Shown: positions 45,064 to 59,974, counted from the stretch's first letter. The stretch: DNA of 64,000 nt from Rhizophagus irregularis (GCF_026210795.1 NC_089459.1:1674001-1738000); one strand, 5' to 3'. The notes: a model not told the origin generated them from the sequence alone. A program made the numbers and translations.

Positions 45064-48000
45064 AAAAATTTCTTTTTACACAAACATAATTGGATAATAC
45101 GCGTTTTTTTTAACCTTAAAACATTCAACTTTATAATATATGTATATAAAAAAAAAAGAAATATATGTAAGATTTTTTTTTTTGGCTATTGAAAGGTCGG
45201 ATTGTTATAAAAATAAAACGACTTTAAATAGTTTTAACCAATTAGACTTCATTTCTATATAGTTAGTGTAGCTTTAGTGTAGCTTATGAATAAGTATGCA
45301 AAAAAAAAAAAAAAAAAAAAAAAAGTTTATTAAAAAAGATATTACATAATATATATAAAAAAAATTTTAAACCATTAAAAAACTATTTTAAAGTTTTAAA
45401 TCCCCTAAGATTTTTTTACCAATTAAGATTTTTTTTTTTTTTTTTTTTTTTAAGATTTTCCCATCATCGCATAAAAATATACCGTATAATTATTATTTTT
45501 CTTACGTTTACCATCAATATATGTAAATTAATTAAAATTTAATATATAATACATATAAATATATAAATATTGGTATGATTAGCCGCTTTAATTAAAATTG
45601 ATTACGGGTTATGATAAAATTTATCCGTGTTGTAATATTTTTATTATTTTTTTTTTTGAAATTTTTATTAAATGTGAATGATCTATCACAAACATTTCCA
45701 ACGTTAGATGCGTAAAAGAGATGATCATCTGCCAAACTGCCAAGTATTCAAAAAAGAACGAGGATCCTAACTTTAATCGACTATTAATAAACAAAGTTTG
45801 CATGTCTATTTTTGGTACGTTATTCGTGAAAAAATAATTAATAAAGATTAATAATTCATTTATTGGTACAAATATGCATAAGAATTTTAATAAATTGAAA
45901 ATGGTATCATTAATGGTTAGACTTAACATCATTAATCTAAGACTAGAAATCACAGAATCTTCTTTGAATTAACACAAACAATATTTTAATAATTATACAT
46001 TATCAAAAAAGATTGATTTATAATACGAGAAAGAATCAAAAAAAAAAAATTTATTTGTTTGTTCACACAATAAAATTTCATGCTTGTATAAATTTAGTAA
46101 TAAAATTTCGCAATTTAAACACCGTAAAAATATATATATTAATAAATCCGTAGTAAACTTTAAAAAATTACCAAGAAATCTTGGCTGAATTGTTTTTTTT
46201 TCTTTGTAATGAATATTTTAGATATTCTTTTAATAATTCCATACTTTTTTCATACTTTTCATACTTTCATACTTTCATAAGTTTCATGCATCGGATTTTC
46301 CGAGCTGTAAGTGACCGTAGTAAAATCATAAATATTAATTAATTATGCATCAATTTTTTTGTAAAAAAGTCATTATTAATATTACTAAATTAAGGTTTAT
46401 GGATTCATACGTAAGCAGGTAATGATAATAATAGTTATCATTCCGATGTTATCCGTTATTATTCGATCACATTCGGTCACGTAGAGTACGTAAAAGTATA
46501 AGACATATAAATAGTATAAATAGCTACGCGTCCCTGCGTTTATTTTTATTTTTAATTTTTTTTATTGATTCACATGACACTTCTTCAAACCCTCATTTTA
46601 ATATATTATACTGTTTATAATTAATTACCAAAAAATATTATTTCATTTTTATATTGTACTTTTTCCTTTTATCATTCTTTAAAGAAAGAAAAAAAATAAA
46701 TAAATAATAATTAATAATGATGTATTTTTGACGTTCTTGTTCCCTTTTTTCTTTACTGCGGTAAATTCGAAAAATCTTTTTTTCTAAGATAAGCAAAAAA
46801 ATCGGTTAAATTGATTCCCGATGCATCGTCAATTTTTTTTCCTACTCCGGTAGTACGAATTTTTCTAAAAATATTTTAAACCAGTATAAGATTTCACATG
46901 TGCATATAGAACATTATCATGGAACAAGTTTACTAATAATAGTTAGTTATAATAAATAAACTTTATAATAGTTTAAATTAATTTCTTTGTCGCAAACCAA
47001 ACTCCGATTCGGATCAAATTTAACCGACGTTTTAATTTATTGTTTTGTCGTGTAACTTGGTAATGACATTGTCAAATATTTTCCCATATTTTTCCCATAG
47101 TTGGTTTATCATAAAGCGAATGCAAAAAATGACTCAAATTTGGTTATAAATCAAAAATGTTTATCATCTCTTCGGCTTATCCGCATAAAAATTCAACAAA
47201 AATAAAAATCTTTTTTTTTTTCAAATGATATGACATCAATGAAAAAAAAAAAAAAAAAATTTAAAATTCTTTAATGTTTTTTTTTATTATTATCATTATT
47301 TAAGAAAAAAAAGAAAAATGTATGCGGTCCGTCTTTACTTGATTTAACATAATAAATTGGTTCGTTGTTTTGATATATTTGGAATCCGCTTTTTTTATTA
47401 TATATAAACGTATAATATACACACGCAATTTTAAGAGTTTTTTTTTTTAAAAAAGTAAAAAAAATTTTGTTTGTTCAACGCCGTAAACAAACTTGGTAAG
47501 CACAAATCTATGAATGATAAAGAACAACGGGCCGTTTGTTATTTGAAGGGTATTATTCCTTCCCGATAATAGATATGGAAATATAGTATTGTAATCATAA
47601 AAGAAAATTCCCGGATAGGTAGTATAAAATTCCCAGATAGGTATAAAGCGTATGAAAATTTCCTTATCAAGAAGGGATGAACCTGGATGAACCTGGATGA
47701 ACTTTTGGATGAACTTTTGAATGAACTGGTTAAAAATTTAAGAATTTTGATTAAATAAGGAAAGGTGAATTTTTTAAAATTAACGCGTAGATTTGAATTC
47801 CTAAATGCAAGGGATTGCGTAATTTAGATTACTAAAATAATTTATCTTTTAACTTCTAGAATTAAAAAAAAAACGTAACCATTTAAAACGTAACCAACTA
47901 TACCAACTATACGTAATAAGATAGGCAAAGCACGCGAAAATCATTAATACATTATGTATCTTCTGGGAACCAACCTTTTTGTGGTTTGGTTAATAATGTT

Positions 48001-51000
48001 TTGCGCCCTATATCCTTTTAATTAAACAAATACGTCATAAAAAATGTTTCGTACATTGTTAATTTTCCTGAAATGAATAAATTAGTAATAAAGTTTTCCA
48101 ATTGGGAGTAAATTGATCCATTATAGTTTCATTAACAAACGGAAAAATAATTAATTTGTTGCACTAATTATAAAAAAATATAAAGTGATATGTAGTTTTC
48201 CCGCCATGTTGTGTGAACAACGGGAATGAGGTTGATAATAATACCGAAAACTTCCGCTTTATATACGCCGCCGCCACTTATTTTAATCGAGTTGCATTAT
48301 TATTTTGATAAATGTTAATAAAGCCACTTTTATTATTACCAGGGATTGAGATGAAAATCTTTTACCGATCAGATCAGTTACCTTTGAGGGATTACTGTTG
48401 ATAACTAAATTTAGACGAAAATTTTTTCCTATTGTTATATATTGTGTTAAGATGACATAATAACAATTGGCGTAATTATAATTTAGGAAATTGAATAATA
48501 AAAAATTTCTTTGAAACAAATTTAGGAATATAAAAAAGAAAAAAGGGTAAAAAAAAAAAGGGTTTTAGGAATTATTTTTTTTTAGATCGATTTTTTTTGA
48601 AGAATTCTAAAATGTGAACAAATGAAATTTTAATATTAAAAAAAAGATGTTCATTTAAGGAGTAAATATTTTTTTAAATTAAAAAAAGGTGGATCATTTA
48701 TGTAGCTCATAGCTCATATGTTTGAAGATTAAACCATAACTCCGACTTAAATAAATAATAATAAATTAAAAATTAAATTTTTTTTTTAGAAATCAAGGTT
48801 TATCATTTTGAACCAAATACTTGGAAGTCATTATAAACGCGTGAAAAATTATTAATTATTTTATTTTGATTTTCTGGATGAAAAAAAAAGAATGTGTGTG
48901 ATATACATTTATATGATTTTTATGTTTGATTATATTTACGATATGTTATATATATTTACTAATATTTACTAACGATATGTTATATGATATGTTATTATGA
49001 TATGTTATATATATATTTATTATGTACATAAAATATTTGTTGTATATTTGTATGTATACTACATACATTACATACATTAAATAATTATACATTTATACAA
49101 ATTTGTTTGAGTTTACGAATTTTTTTCCCATTTGTAAAAAAAAAAATTCAAGTTACAAAAGTTACAAAAGTTACAAAAGTTACAAACAAAAAAAACTTTC
49201 AAATATAACTTGACTTATTACTTGTATATATTTAAATAAAAAAAAAACCTAAAATGAGAAGAAAAGAAGTAAGAAGAATGCACAAATAAAGAAAGAAAAA
49301 ATATGCACATGTTAAACTGAACAAATGGATAAAATTCTCTCACATTGTTAATGTCAATATATAACTTGTATGTTGTATAATCTTTTTTTTTATTTATTTA
49401 TTTATTATTTATTTATTTATTTACATAACATTTTTAGTATTTTTTTTTATTTATTATAACATTTTAGTATTTTTTTTTATTTATTGAAAAATACATATGT
49501 ATTTTCAAATGTTTGCATTTTAATTCGTCGGAGTTAATAATTCCGATGGGATAAAAAAAATGTAATCATTCTCCCCTCAACTTTTCTTACATATGTGGTA
49601 CATATAATCAAGATTTTTTTTTTTTTTTTTTTTTCATATTAAGGCTTATTATTTTCCAAATTTTGCTTAACTCCAAAAAAATAATATGATTGGTAACCTT
49701 TTTTTGACAAATAATGTTTGATGGCAAGTTTACTCGTTTTTTTTATTTATAAAAATAAAAAAATGTAATCTGGTATACATATATACATATATATATGTGT
49801 ATATATATATATAAACCTATCAAAAAAAAAAAAAAAAATGTACAACTTGATTATCCGATTATTTCCCAAAATTCTTTAATTGGTTAAATCATTTTTTAAG
49901 AGTTAAATGGCGGTTTTTTTTTTAAAAAAAAAATGTATTAAAGAATTATTAAATAATTTTCAAAGTACATTATTTATATATACAAAATTTTTTGTTTGTG
50001 AACTTTTTGCCCAATTTTTTTTTATTAAGTTTAGTTAATTTTTTATTCGGTTTAGTTGATGGAAAATCGTTAATTAAAAATATTAGTTAAATTTTTTTTT
50101 TTATTATTATTAATAAATTAAAGGAAAAAAAAAAAAAAATTGTTTAAAAATATAAACTGTTAAACAATGAAAAAAAAAGGGGGAATGTTACATGTGTGAC
50201 AATGTTGATCAAAATCGTGGCTTTTAAAAATGATCTTAACCTTATTATGAAGAAAAATAAAATGCAAAATTTCCTAAACTAAAATGAGAACGTCAGTAAA
50301 ATGATGAAATTAATTCCATTGTATAAACAAACTTGTTTGGTTTTTTTTTTTTGAAGATTTTGATTTTCAAAAAAATTATTTTCCGATTTTCCGAACAAAA
50401 AAAAAAAACTGAATATCAAAAAAAATTGATTTAATTAGAGATTATCAAAAAAGATATCTTTTAAAATACTTGTACATAATTTTCAACAATCTAAACATTT
50501 TATCACATTATCTAACATTATTATTAATTAAGAATTATTTAAAAATTCCCACTTGAAAAAAAAAAATAATTAGAAATAAAAAAGAAAAAAAAAGAATTAC
50601 GTAATGTAATGTAAAGAGAAAGAAATACGTAATGTATTATTAATATTTCCAAAGAAAGAATTTATCTTTTTGTCAATGCGTTTAATAATCTACAAAGATT
50701 TTTTTATTAAGCTTTAAAAAGTGTAGATTAAATTAAATCAAGGTTGGGGAAGAATACAAACTTGTTTAAATCTACATGCAAAAAAATCATATCGGGATAA
50801 CTCCTCCTAAAAAAAAATTTTGGATTTAAACATATCGGAAATAAATGGCAAATCATATTCCCCCTTTGTCACTTCCTTCTCTTCTTGATACATTCATACA
50901 AATGTACATCAATGTTTGTCGAGCGTGCATCATAAAAAGTGACATTTCATCATTTTATTTTTTTGATCACCATGATCAGCTGACAATTTCAGCCACTTTT

Positions 51001-54000
51001 ACGCCACCGCCTCGTCTATTCTGTATACCCATTTTTAGCAGTGTGGCCGTGTGACCAAAAGTGTAGAACACTAGCCACATCATTACCGTCCCGCAACAAC
51101 TTTCAAATATGAACTTTTTGAACAGTCGATACAATCAATGAACTAAATTTCTTTTTTTTACTCACTGAATAAGAATAATTTTGGAAAATAAAAGATTTAA
51201 TTTAAAATTGTTTTTATTTCATTATACAATTAACATGTATGTATAGGTACTTTGTGTATTTACATTTTTTTTTTTTCTTTAAACCAATGAGAATGAAACA
51301 TTATAACGGAACTACCCTAATTCTTTTATGAAGAATTTTTATTTTTAATTGTTTTTTTAACTTTTTTAAGAAAAAAAATTCCTTAATTTTTTTTTTCAAA
51401 ATGTAACACGCGAAAAAAAGAAAATTTCATATACATAATGAATGAAACCGCGTTTGTTCCGAAACTTTATTCCAATTTTCTTTTTTTCATTTTATTTTCC
51501 AATTAAATAAAATAAGATGAACGAATTAAAAAAAATAAAATTTTTTTTCGTTATATATGTGGTATATGTGGCTGATAAAATGTAAAATAAAAAAATCAAT
51601 TTTCTGGGTTTTACATAAACCAGGTTACTGGGTTTAATTTACAGTTAAAAGTGTTTGAAGGGTTTTAAGGGTTCAAATGCATAACGATAAAGGTTTGTTG
51701 TTAAGAAAAATAACATTAATAATTGTTATTTACTTTTTGTAATATCATGTGATATAATATGAGTCAAAATTTTGAAATTTCAATCAAAAATGCATAAAAT
51801 GTTACGATTATTATTTACTTTTTTAAATAAAAATTATTATAAATACCCGAGAAAAGGGTTGTTTAACTAATAATAGAGTCTAATTAAAGGATGAACAATA
51901 TGCAAATAAATGCAAAATATATATAGTAAATTAAGGATCAACCGATGTTTATTATTATTATTAATTGTTATTATTTATTAATTGGTTTTTCGGAATAAGC
52001 CGCATTTGTTTAAAATAAATGTAAGATTTCTTAGACATTTTGTAATAAATTTTTATGTAAATGTCGATATAATATTTTTTTTTACTTACCGCTTTGTTTA
52101 CAAAAACGGAGAAAAGTACTTGATAAAAGATTAGATCTAAGTTAATTTTAAATCCTATACGTTGATTCAAAAAAGAAAATATTTGTTTACGTCATATTAA
52201 AAAGGAAATTTATTATTTAAATTAGTTTTTAAATATTTTTATCTTTTATATTGAAAATTATTAATTTTGTTTTACAGTTGAGTTACTTGAGTTACCGCTA
52301 AAAAAAAACCACACCGAGATAAATTGATCGTCATGATATAATTATACATATATGAACAATTTTATCATGGTACGAAAAAGTACAAAAAATTTCAGTTAGT
52401 TTATAAAACTACGCCATGTTTTTTATGTGAATAAATTTGATCTAGTGGATCGGCAATTTCGGCATAAAAATACCCGCTATTTTTATATCACATGATTATT
52501 TGTTTTTTTTAACTTGGCAATCTTACATGAATAAGCAGCCAAGAATCATGGTCGAATTTTCTTTTAAGTCCATTCCTTTTCATAAAGAACTTTTAAGTAA
52601 TTGATGTTACTGGTACAACAACAAAAAAAAAATGGTTTTTTAACAAAGAGAATAAATTTAGCGAATTTTTTTTTTTTTTATTGTTTCTACCATATATGCG
52701 GTGTACCCGAGTCATAAATAATATTATTGTTTTAAAATAGATTAAAAGGAAAATATAAACTTAAAATTACTTATTATCTTTAAATCTATTTTTATAAAGA
52801 AAATAATATTATCATATGAATTATCTACATTTCTTTTTTTAAAAAGAAAGAAGATAAATAATAATTAAACTCCAATTAATCAAACATCAAAAATCATCGA
52901 ATCATCAACTACATCAATTATACATCACATCAACTATATATTGATATCAAATACACTAAATCAAATAAATCAATCAAATTAAAATCGATTTGGTCAATTT
53001 AAATCAAAATATTATAATCAATATTATAATCAATATTATAATAATATACAGCATTATAATAATATACAGCATTATAATAATATATAGCATTATAATATAT
53101 ACAGCATTATTATATGATTATATGCGTTACAAGTTTCAAAATAAGAATAAACACGAGAAATATCACGCGTAATAACATTATCTATTTGATATATTAGTCA
53201 AATTGAAATGTATTATAATGTGAGACGAATCGCGCCCTTCATAAATGTTTTTTCAAATAATATTTCTATTTATGATTCTTCTATAAAAGGATTGAACTTC
53301 TGTATTTATTTTAATGAATCTACTAAAAAAGGATTAAAACTTCAATATTTATTTATAAGTCGCGCATAAGTAAACAAAGAATTTTGTAACTTTTTGTACT
53401 TTTTGTACTTTTTTACGGGTAGTCCGATATTTTAATATTAATCAATAAATTTCAATAAATGCAATATTAGCATGAACCAATTATTCACAAAGATTGTGTA
53501 TATAAACTTTTGATCAAAAAAAAAAATTTTAATATCTTTATAATAAGAAGTTCATATAACTATTTATTTTACTTCTTTGTTCCTGCATCAAAGTACATTT
53601 TGATCTAACTTTATTTTCTTTTTGTAAACATGAAAGAAGTCCCTTCTTTTGATTACATATTTACTTGTTCAATCTTTCAATCGAATTCTTAATAATGATC
53701 TTGACTCAGGTTTAACCCTGTGTTTACAGTATTTACAGTTTAAACCATACATTAGTTTAAACCATACATTATTATTATATTGTGTTATTTAAAAATCATT
53801 TGGGCTCAAAAGGTGAATATTGATAAGAGATTAATTTAGTAAATTTTTCGGTATCAATTATTATAGATCTTTCCGTGACGCAGAATTTAATCTTTTCGGG
53901 AAATTCAAAGGTTAGATTTAATTAGAATATAATTAATTTGGAAACGACCTTATATTCCAAAATAAAATCTCATAAATTCATTATCATTATAATATCATAG

Positions 54001-54480
54001 TGTAGTCATTTCGCCACAAAAAAAACAAAAAATTAGCCTCAAAGGAATTCAAAGGAATTCAAGGGAATTCAAAGGAAATTTTTTTTTTTTAATATAACAA
54101 TTGCCACATTTGAACGCGTCATGACTCGTAATCATTGGATGATGTCGGACTGCTGATCTTTTATACTATCAATCATAAATTTTACTTTATATAGTCATAA
54201 AAATAATAATAATAATAATAATAATAACTAATGATTTAAATTTTGTTCTAGAAACATTCTTTTTGGTAATTTTAATTATTATGAGTATGAAAAAAAAAAA
54301 TTTTTTTTTTCTCTCGTTTTCTTCATTTCTTCTTACGTATAGATATGGATATACATGAATTATTTAAATGAACTTACTAAAAACTGAATGGGTAAAATTA
54401 TATAAAAATCACCCTTAAATTTTTTATATTAAAAAAAAAAAAATGAATAAATATAAATAAATTTATTTCAAGGGCAAATC

Positions 54481-54512
<32 letters not shown>

Positions 54513-57380
54513 TCCTTGAACACAGGCAATAAATTTGATCGACAATTCAAATTTTTATTCCAAGGAGAAAATAGTAAATGATCCACAGAGCATCGATTTC
54601 ACCTTGATAAGGAAAATAAATTCCAAATCTAATATTCTTGTCAGACTTTAAACAAAAATTTATTTATGCAATTGAAAAAAAGAACACTTGGCTAATAATT
54701 TACGAAAAAATGTAATTAATAAAAAAAACAAAAAAACCCCTCTCTTCCCCTTCCCCTTCCCCTAATCCAAAAATAATTAAAAGATATTGTTTAAAAATTT
54801 ATTTTTTCTATTTTTAATGTTAAAAAGAAAGTTCTTAGAAATTTATAAATAGGAACTTCTATTAATGAATGTTACACACAATTTATTTTTACACACATAA
54901 AACAAAATGTGCAGGTACAATTCTCGGTAATAAAATGAAACACAACATACTATGCAAATTATGGGCACGCGCTAATTATTACCGGAGAAAAATATCCGAT
55001 ACTTATTTATTATTGTCAAAAATCTTTTACAGCCTACAGAGCTTACAGGTGACTCGGTGACTCATGCTTTGTTATTATCTATGCAACTTACCCTACGTAC
55101 ATACGTACAGTATATGGCCCCTGTAGAATATTCCATTATTAATTTTTTTTATTATTATTATTTTTTTTTTTTCCTTTAAGAAAAATTGGTATTAAGATTA
55201 AAGTATTATTGAAGATCGTTTATACATCTGCAATTTTTAAGCACGCGATTCAATTATGATATCTCCAAATATAAACTTGTGAAAAATATTGTGAAACAAT
55301 TCTTTTAACTCATTGTACAATGAAATAATGATTCTCATAAAATTAATCCTCGTCACACAATGACGATTATAGATTCACCTGATTCGCTTTACATTTTCTT
55401 TTTAAAAGCAATTTTGCTAAAATTTACCGAAATTTTTCAATCAATTTAATCTATTTAAAGTATGAAAGAAAGAAAACGCGCCGCGTAAATTTTTCAAATG
55501 GGTTGTGTGACATCAAGCCATGAATTCCTGTTCTTCCTGTTCTTTAAAGAGTTTCGTCGATCATCATACATGGTAGATCACGTTATTTGAATCCCGAATA
55601 TCATAATCCCGGTTAATATTCCGATCTGCGCTTATCATCGAAATTTTATCAATTTTTTTTTTATATAATTTTTTTTTACTTATTAACCAAATATGTGAGT
55701 GACAATTGACAAAACAGAGAAAGCCTTTTCCATTCTGTGCTTTTCACGAATTGCGAGAGTTTAACTTGAAAAGTTAATGCATTTCCATAATAGGGAGATA
55801 AATTAAAAAACGCGAATTTTCTTTTTGATATAGTAATTGATAATTGATTGTATCATTTTTGATTCATATAAATAAAAATTTATACGATAAAAAGTTAAGT
55901 ACATAATCATATGATATAATCGGCATAAAAGGTCCGATTCAATGAAAAAATAACGCGGTTTAAATATGTGTACATTTAACAAAAAAAGTAATATTATTAA
56001 TATTTATTATTATTTATTTATTTATTTTATTTTATTTTTTTTTTTATCATAAAAGGATAAATTGTTTGCCCCAACAATATAAATTATGTTACATTATAAA
56101 TATTTGAAGGAAAAGTACAAAGAACTTTTTTTTTTCTTCTTTTTTAAATTAATTTTTGATTTTAAATTTCCGTTATTTCCGTTTAATTTAAATCTTAATA
56201 ATATAAATATAAGGTTTAAGATTATTTGTTTCGCGATTCGAAATTTAGAAAATTATTAATAATTAGTCAAATTAAGTTAAATTCATCATGTGCTTTTATT
56301 TTTATGATCATGTATAAAATATAAGAAGCGAAGTTGTACAAGATCAAAAAACAATATAATCATATGAAATAGAATCCAATTGCCATTATTGATCCTTTTT
56401 TATAATTATTATAATTTTATTTTTTTTTATTAATTGCATAATTTTCCAAATTTATTTATAGATAATAAAGATAAGAAAGAAAAAAAAATTTGAAATAAAT
56501 TCACAATCAATTTTAACACCTTGCAATGAACTACACCTAAAAGATTATCACAACCAAATATATAAGTGTGTATTATATTTTATTTAACCAAAAATATATA
56601 TACATATTATAACATATATTCTTTTTACTTCATACGTAATTTATTGCAATTTATTTTATTTCAAGCCACCTAAATTAAATTGGTTTAGTTAACCGCCATT
56701 TGTTTCAAATTTTTACAATAATATATATTTATCATATTGTCCATACATTATTTTTTTTTTGTATTTTGATGATAATCTTTTCGAACCCGTGTCAAAATCC
56801 CAGTATTACCTTTCCTGGAACTCTTTAAGTATGGTTATGGTAAATTGGTAAATTACCAGGGTAATTCCCATTATTTTATCTTTGTAAAATTGATCTTACC
56901 TTGTTTAGCCAATTTATTTTGAAATTTTTTTTTTTCATTATTTAAATAGTTGTCCTATTAATTATATGAACACGTAAATTGGTCTGTTTTCATGGTCGTC
57001 TTTTAGATTTTTTTTTTTTTTTTTTGAATGGTTTCCAAGTGAAATAGATGTAAAAGATGCATGAAAGCATTTAAGCGGGTAGAAATATATAAAACAATAC
57101 TTATGACAACAACGTCTTAAAAATGATTTCAATTTCAAAATTCTACGAGATAAATCACATCTCGTATTACGAGTTGGTAATTGCGAGAGTTAATATATCG
57201 ATATACCATACTCAAATTCTGTAAGAATAACATCTCTTTTATCGATAATTTCGCATCTTTTTTTGTTTTAAAAGTGACGACAGTTAACTATATTAACTCT
57301 ATTTATTATAATATATTTTCTTATTCATGAACTATGGTATTGATTCGAATCATTGCTACATTTGCACCCAAAATAAATAA
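44642..57380. other. Gene-poor, transposon-poor AT-rich stretch downstream of the HMG-box gene
   Basis: Dominated by long A/T homopolymers (for example 45029-45048, 45301-45324, 49616-49634, 54492-54509). A TATAAATAGTATAAATAG promoter-like word lies at 46506-46523 with no ORF after it. A GC-richer non-repetitive patch at 50840-51110 is open for 69 codons on the plus strand but has no recognisable feature. The AATTCAAAGG word repeats near 54044-54075. No element with convincing ends was found. Confidence 0.45.
53010..53112 (+). repeat. Short tandem repeat CATTATAATAATATACAG-like
   Basis: Four units of about 18-20 bp follow three shorter AATATTATAATC units. Confidence 0.85.
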
Positions 57381-57429
57381 ACGCGATTTTTTTAACAAAT
57401 CAGCATAATCTTTATTGAGGTTACAGTAT

Positions 57430-57960
57430 GATTGTTTTCCCCATTTCCTGAATATACAATATCATTTCCTAAAGTCAATTCTCCGATTAAGCCATTTTCC
57501 CATCTTTCGATCTGAATCATTTCCCGAAACTCCAATTCCCTAATTTCAATATCCTTTAATAAATGATGTAAATGTATTTATTATAATAATTCACAATTAC
57601 AACAATTAATTCTTTAAATATTTTTCTATAACTTTAGGTTTCTTCAAAAGATTACTTGATTACAAAATTTCATTATGTACGTAAACTTTTTTACGTGGAA
57701 TCCATAAAAAAATTCATCTGATCTACTATGTAGTAATTATTGTTAGGGGTAATAATTATTGTTGGGGGAGAGAATGCATGTAGTAAGTAAATAGATTTAG
57801 ACATTGGAAATTGGGATTTGGGAAATTGAAATTTCGGAAAATGATCCAATTCAGGAAACGAGCATTCAGAAAAATTGACTTCGGGAAAATGGTATACTGC
57901 ATTTGGGAATATGGCATTCGGGAAAGGTCCGACAAGGCTTATTGGAGTTAAGTACTTGCT
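57430..57960. repeat. Clusters of degenerate CCATTTCC/GGGAAATT words in opposite orientations
   Basis: 57440-57555 carries TTTCCC-type words on the plus strand. 57795-57940 carries GGGAAA/TCGGGAAA-type words. Together they form a loose inverted pair. A 94-codon minus-strand frame (57691-57975) with FP repeats is generated by the repeat. Confidence 0.55.
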
Positions 57961-58192
57961 CATTAAATATATCATAAATATATCATAATCCCTTTATTTT
58001 CAGGTTTAGTTACTACATAGTTACTACAGTTACTACAATACGCACGGATCAGTTAAGTTATTGGCCAATCATGTTACTTAATTAACTAATAACCAGTTAA
58101 TGTAATTATATAGTAATTTAGCAATTGATTATTTGACGATTTTTGCCTAAAGATATTATAATTATATAACATTATATACCAATTTGATAAAA

Positions 58193-58285
58193 TTCAGATT
58201 CTCGGACCAAATCCGCCGAAGGATTCGGATTCTCGGACCAAAATCCGCCGAAGGATTCGGATTCTCGGATCGAATCCGTCGGGAT
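58193..58285 (+). repeat. Tandem repeat of ~32 bp, about three units
   Basis: Units contain GATTCTCGGACCAAAATCCG then CCGAAGGATTCG. The block is GC-rich compared with its surroundings. Confidence 0.88.
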
Positions 58286-58479
58286 AACCTTAATTCCGAC
58301 CGAAATTATATTTAATTTATAGTGCTAGCCCAAACTAATTAAAAGTTGGTTGATCCGTTACGAAAATGCCAAGATTCAGAAGCCAAGAAAAACAAGGAAA
58401 TGCAAAATACTTTGTGATAATTATAATTTGAAATAGTTTCTGATTTTTTAGAAAGATAGAATTATGGGAAATTATTAAC

Positions 58480-58870
58480 ATCTACACAATTTGTAAAAAA
58501 ATTATTAAAAAATTTAAATTTGAAATTTGAAATTTGATAAATTGGTTACCATACAGTATTTTTTTTCTAAATATCATAACATTTTTTTTTTTCGATTTTT
58601 TTAATAAAAATGTTACAAAAATGGGTTTTTCAAATATTATATTGAAAAAAAAACATTTTAACATTTTTTTCGAAATCATTTTTTCAAAATATTATTAAAA
58701 AAACACGTTTTACAACGTTTTTGTTCAATATTTAATATTTTTTTAGGTTAACCTGAAATTTTTTCAGGTTTCAAATCAGGTCAAACAGATAATCTGATAT
58801 AATCCGATTTGACTTGACCTGAAAAAAATTTCAGGTCATTATCAATTAATCTGACTTTAATCTTAATGGT
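58480..58870. repeat. AT-palindrome and CAGGT/ACCTG word cluster
   Basis: AAAAATGTTAC/AAAACATTTT inverted words are followed by CCTGAAATTTTTTCAGG (a 17-bp palindrome near 58752-58768) and GACTTGACCTGA/TCAGGTC words. It resembles the cluster at 27.83-28.2 kb. Confidence 0.45.
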
Positions 58871-59365
58871 GTAAGAATTGATTGGATATAATATGCCAGT
58901 AGTTACAGAAACTGGAATTTTTGTAAGTATAGTCTGAAATTATTCCCATTTTTTTCTTTATTTAAGATTCTATTGGTCAGAATCATCTAATATGTCTACT
59001 TTTAAGTAAAGCTATTTATGTTCCACTATTCTATGCATTCATTACTTACTCATCAAAATGGTAATTGTAACATATTTTTGTTATATTTTAAATTTAATCG
59101 CAATTATGTGACTTCATATCTTTAAGTGATTAAAATTATCAAACTGAAACTATATAGAAAGGAATTTATACCTGCTGAAATATTCAGTCATTATAAAAGA
59201 AATAGTCTTAAGTGCAAGTATAGCTTATTATTTCTTTTGCTGGTAACAGGCTGGACTTTACTAGTCTTAACAGACTTAAAAATAAGTACAGTTTTTTTAC
59301 TCCATTATAGAAATCAGTAAACTCAGCTTACTAATATTTCCTGTTTATTGCTATTTTTAAATTAG

Positions 59366-59716
59366 TGGGACCTTCTGTATGTCATCCCTAAAAAAATTGA
59401 TTTCCAAAAATTTGCAAAAACCCAGAATTTTTTTCTGAATAACTATATAGGAAAAGGTCAATTATTAGCGATTTCTAGAGGAAATTTTGTGAAATTCTCA
59501 ATTATAAAGGTAGTTTACTTATAAAAAAGTATTTATATTATACAAAGTTTTATCACTCACTTATAAGCAAACTATTTGAATAATTGAGAATTTTCTGAGA
59601 TTTCCTTTAGAAATCATTAGCAATTGGACCTTTACTACAAAGTTATTCAAAAAACTTCTAGGATTTCCACATTTGCGAAAACTGATTTCCTTAGTAGGTG
59701 GCATGCAGAGGTTCCA
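59366..59716. mobile_element. 351-bp hairpin element with TGGGACCTTCTG ends
   Basis: Nearly the full length folds back. The left arm TGGGACCTTCTGTATGTCAT matches the complement of the right end, TGGAACCTCTGCATGCCACC. Inner pairs such as AATTTGCAAAAACC, GAATAACT and GATTTCTAGAGGAAAT are mirrored. The flanks TAAATTAG and TTAATTTG agree at 6 of 8 positions. No ORF. Confidence 0.65.
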
Positions 59717-59974
59717 TTAATTTGAAAATAAATATAATATATTTACCTATTCTTTCTTTTTGAAGTAAAGGGAGTGACTTTTATGCTAAAAAATTTAATT
59801 AATTTTTTTAGTTTTGCTACACTAATTAATTGATATTTAAATTAATCAACAATTTTTATATTTATTATTTGTTATAACTTCTAAGGACTGGATGCATTTT
59901 GGTTTTATTATGATAATGTCAGCTATATTATTTTAGGCAAATTCTTAAGCTTTTGACAAAACATATATATATAT

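Noticed and set aside
46506-46523. Strong TATAAATA-type promoter word
   Set aside because: No ORF or splice signals follow within 1 kb, so a gene cannot be supported.
50845-51054. 69-codon plus-strand ORF in a GC-richer patch
   Set aside because: No domain or homologous feature recognised and no upstream promoter motif; the patch itself may be regulatory, but I cannot support a call.
57691-57975. 94-codon minus-strand ORF with FP repeats
   Set aside because: Generated by the degenerate GGGAAATT-word repeat; the protein repeat follows from the DNA repeat.
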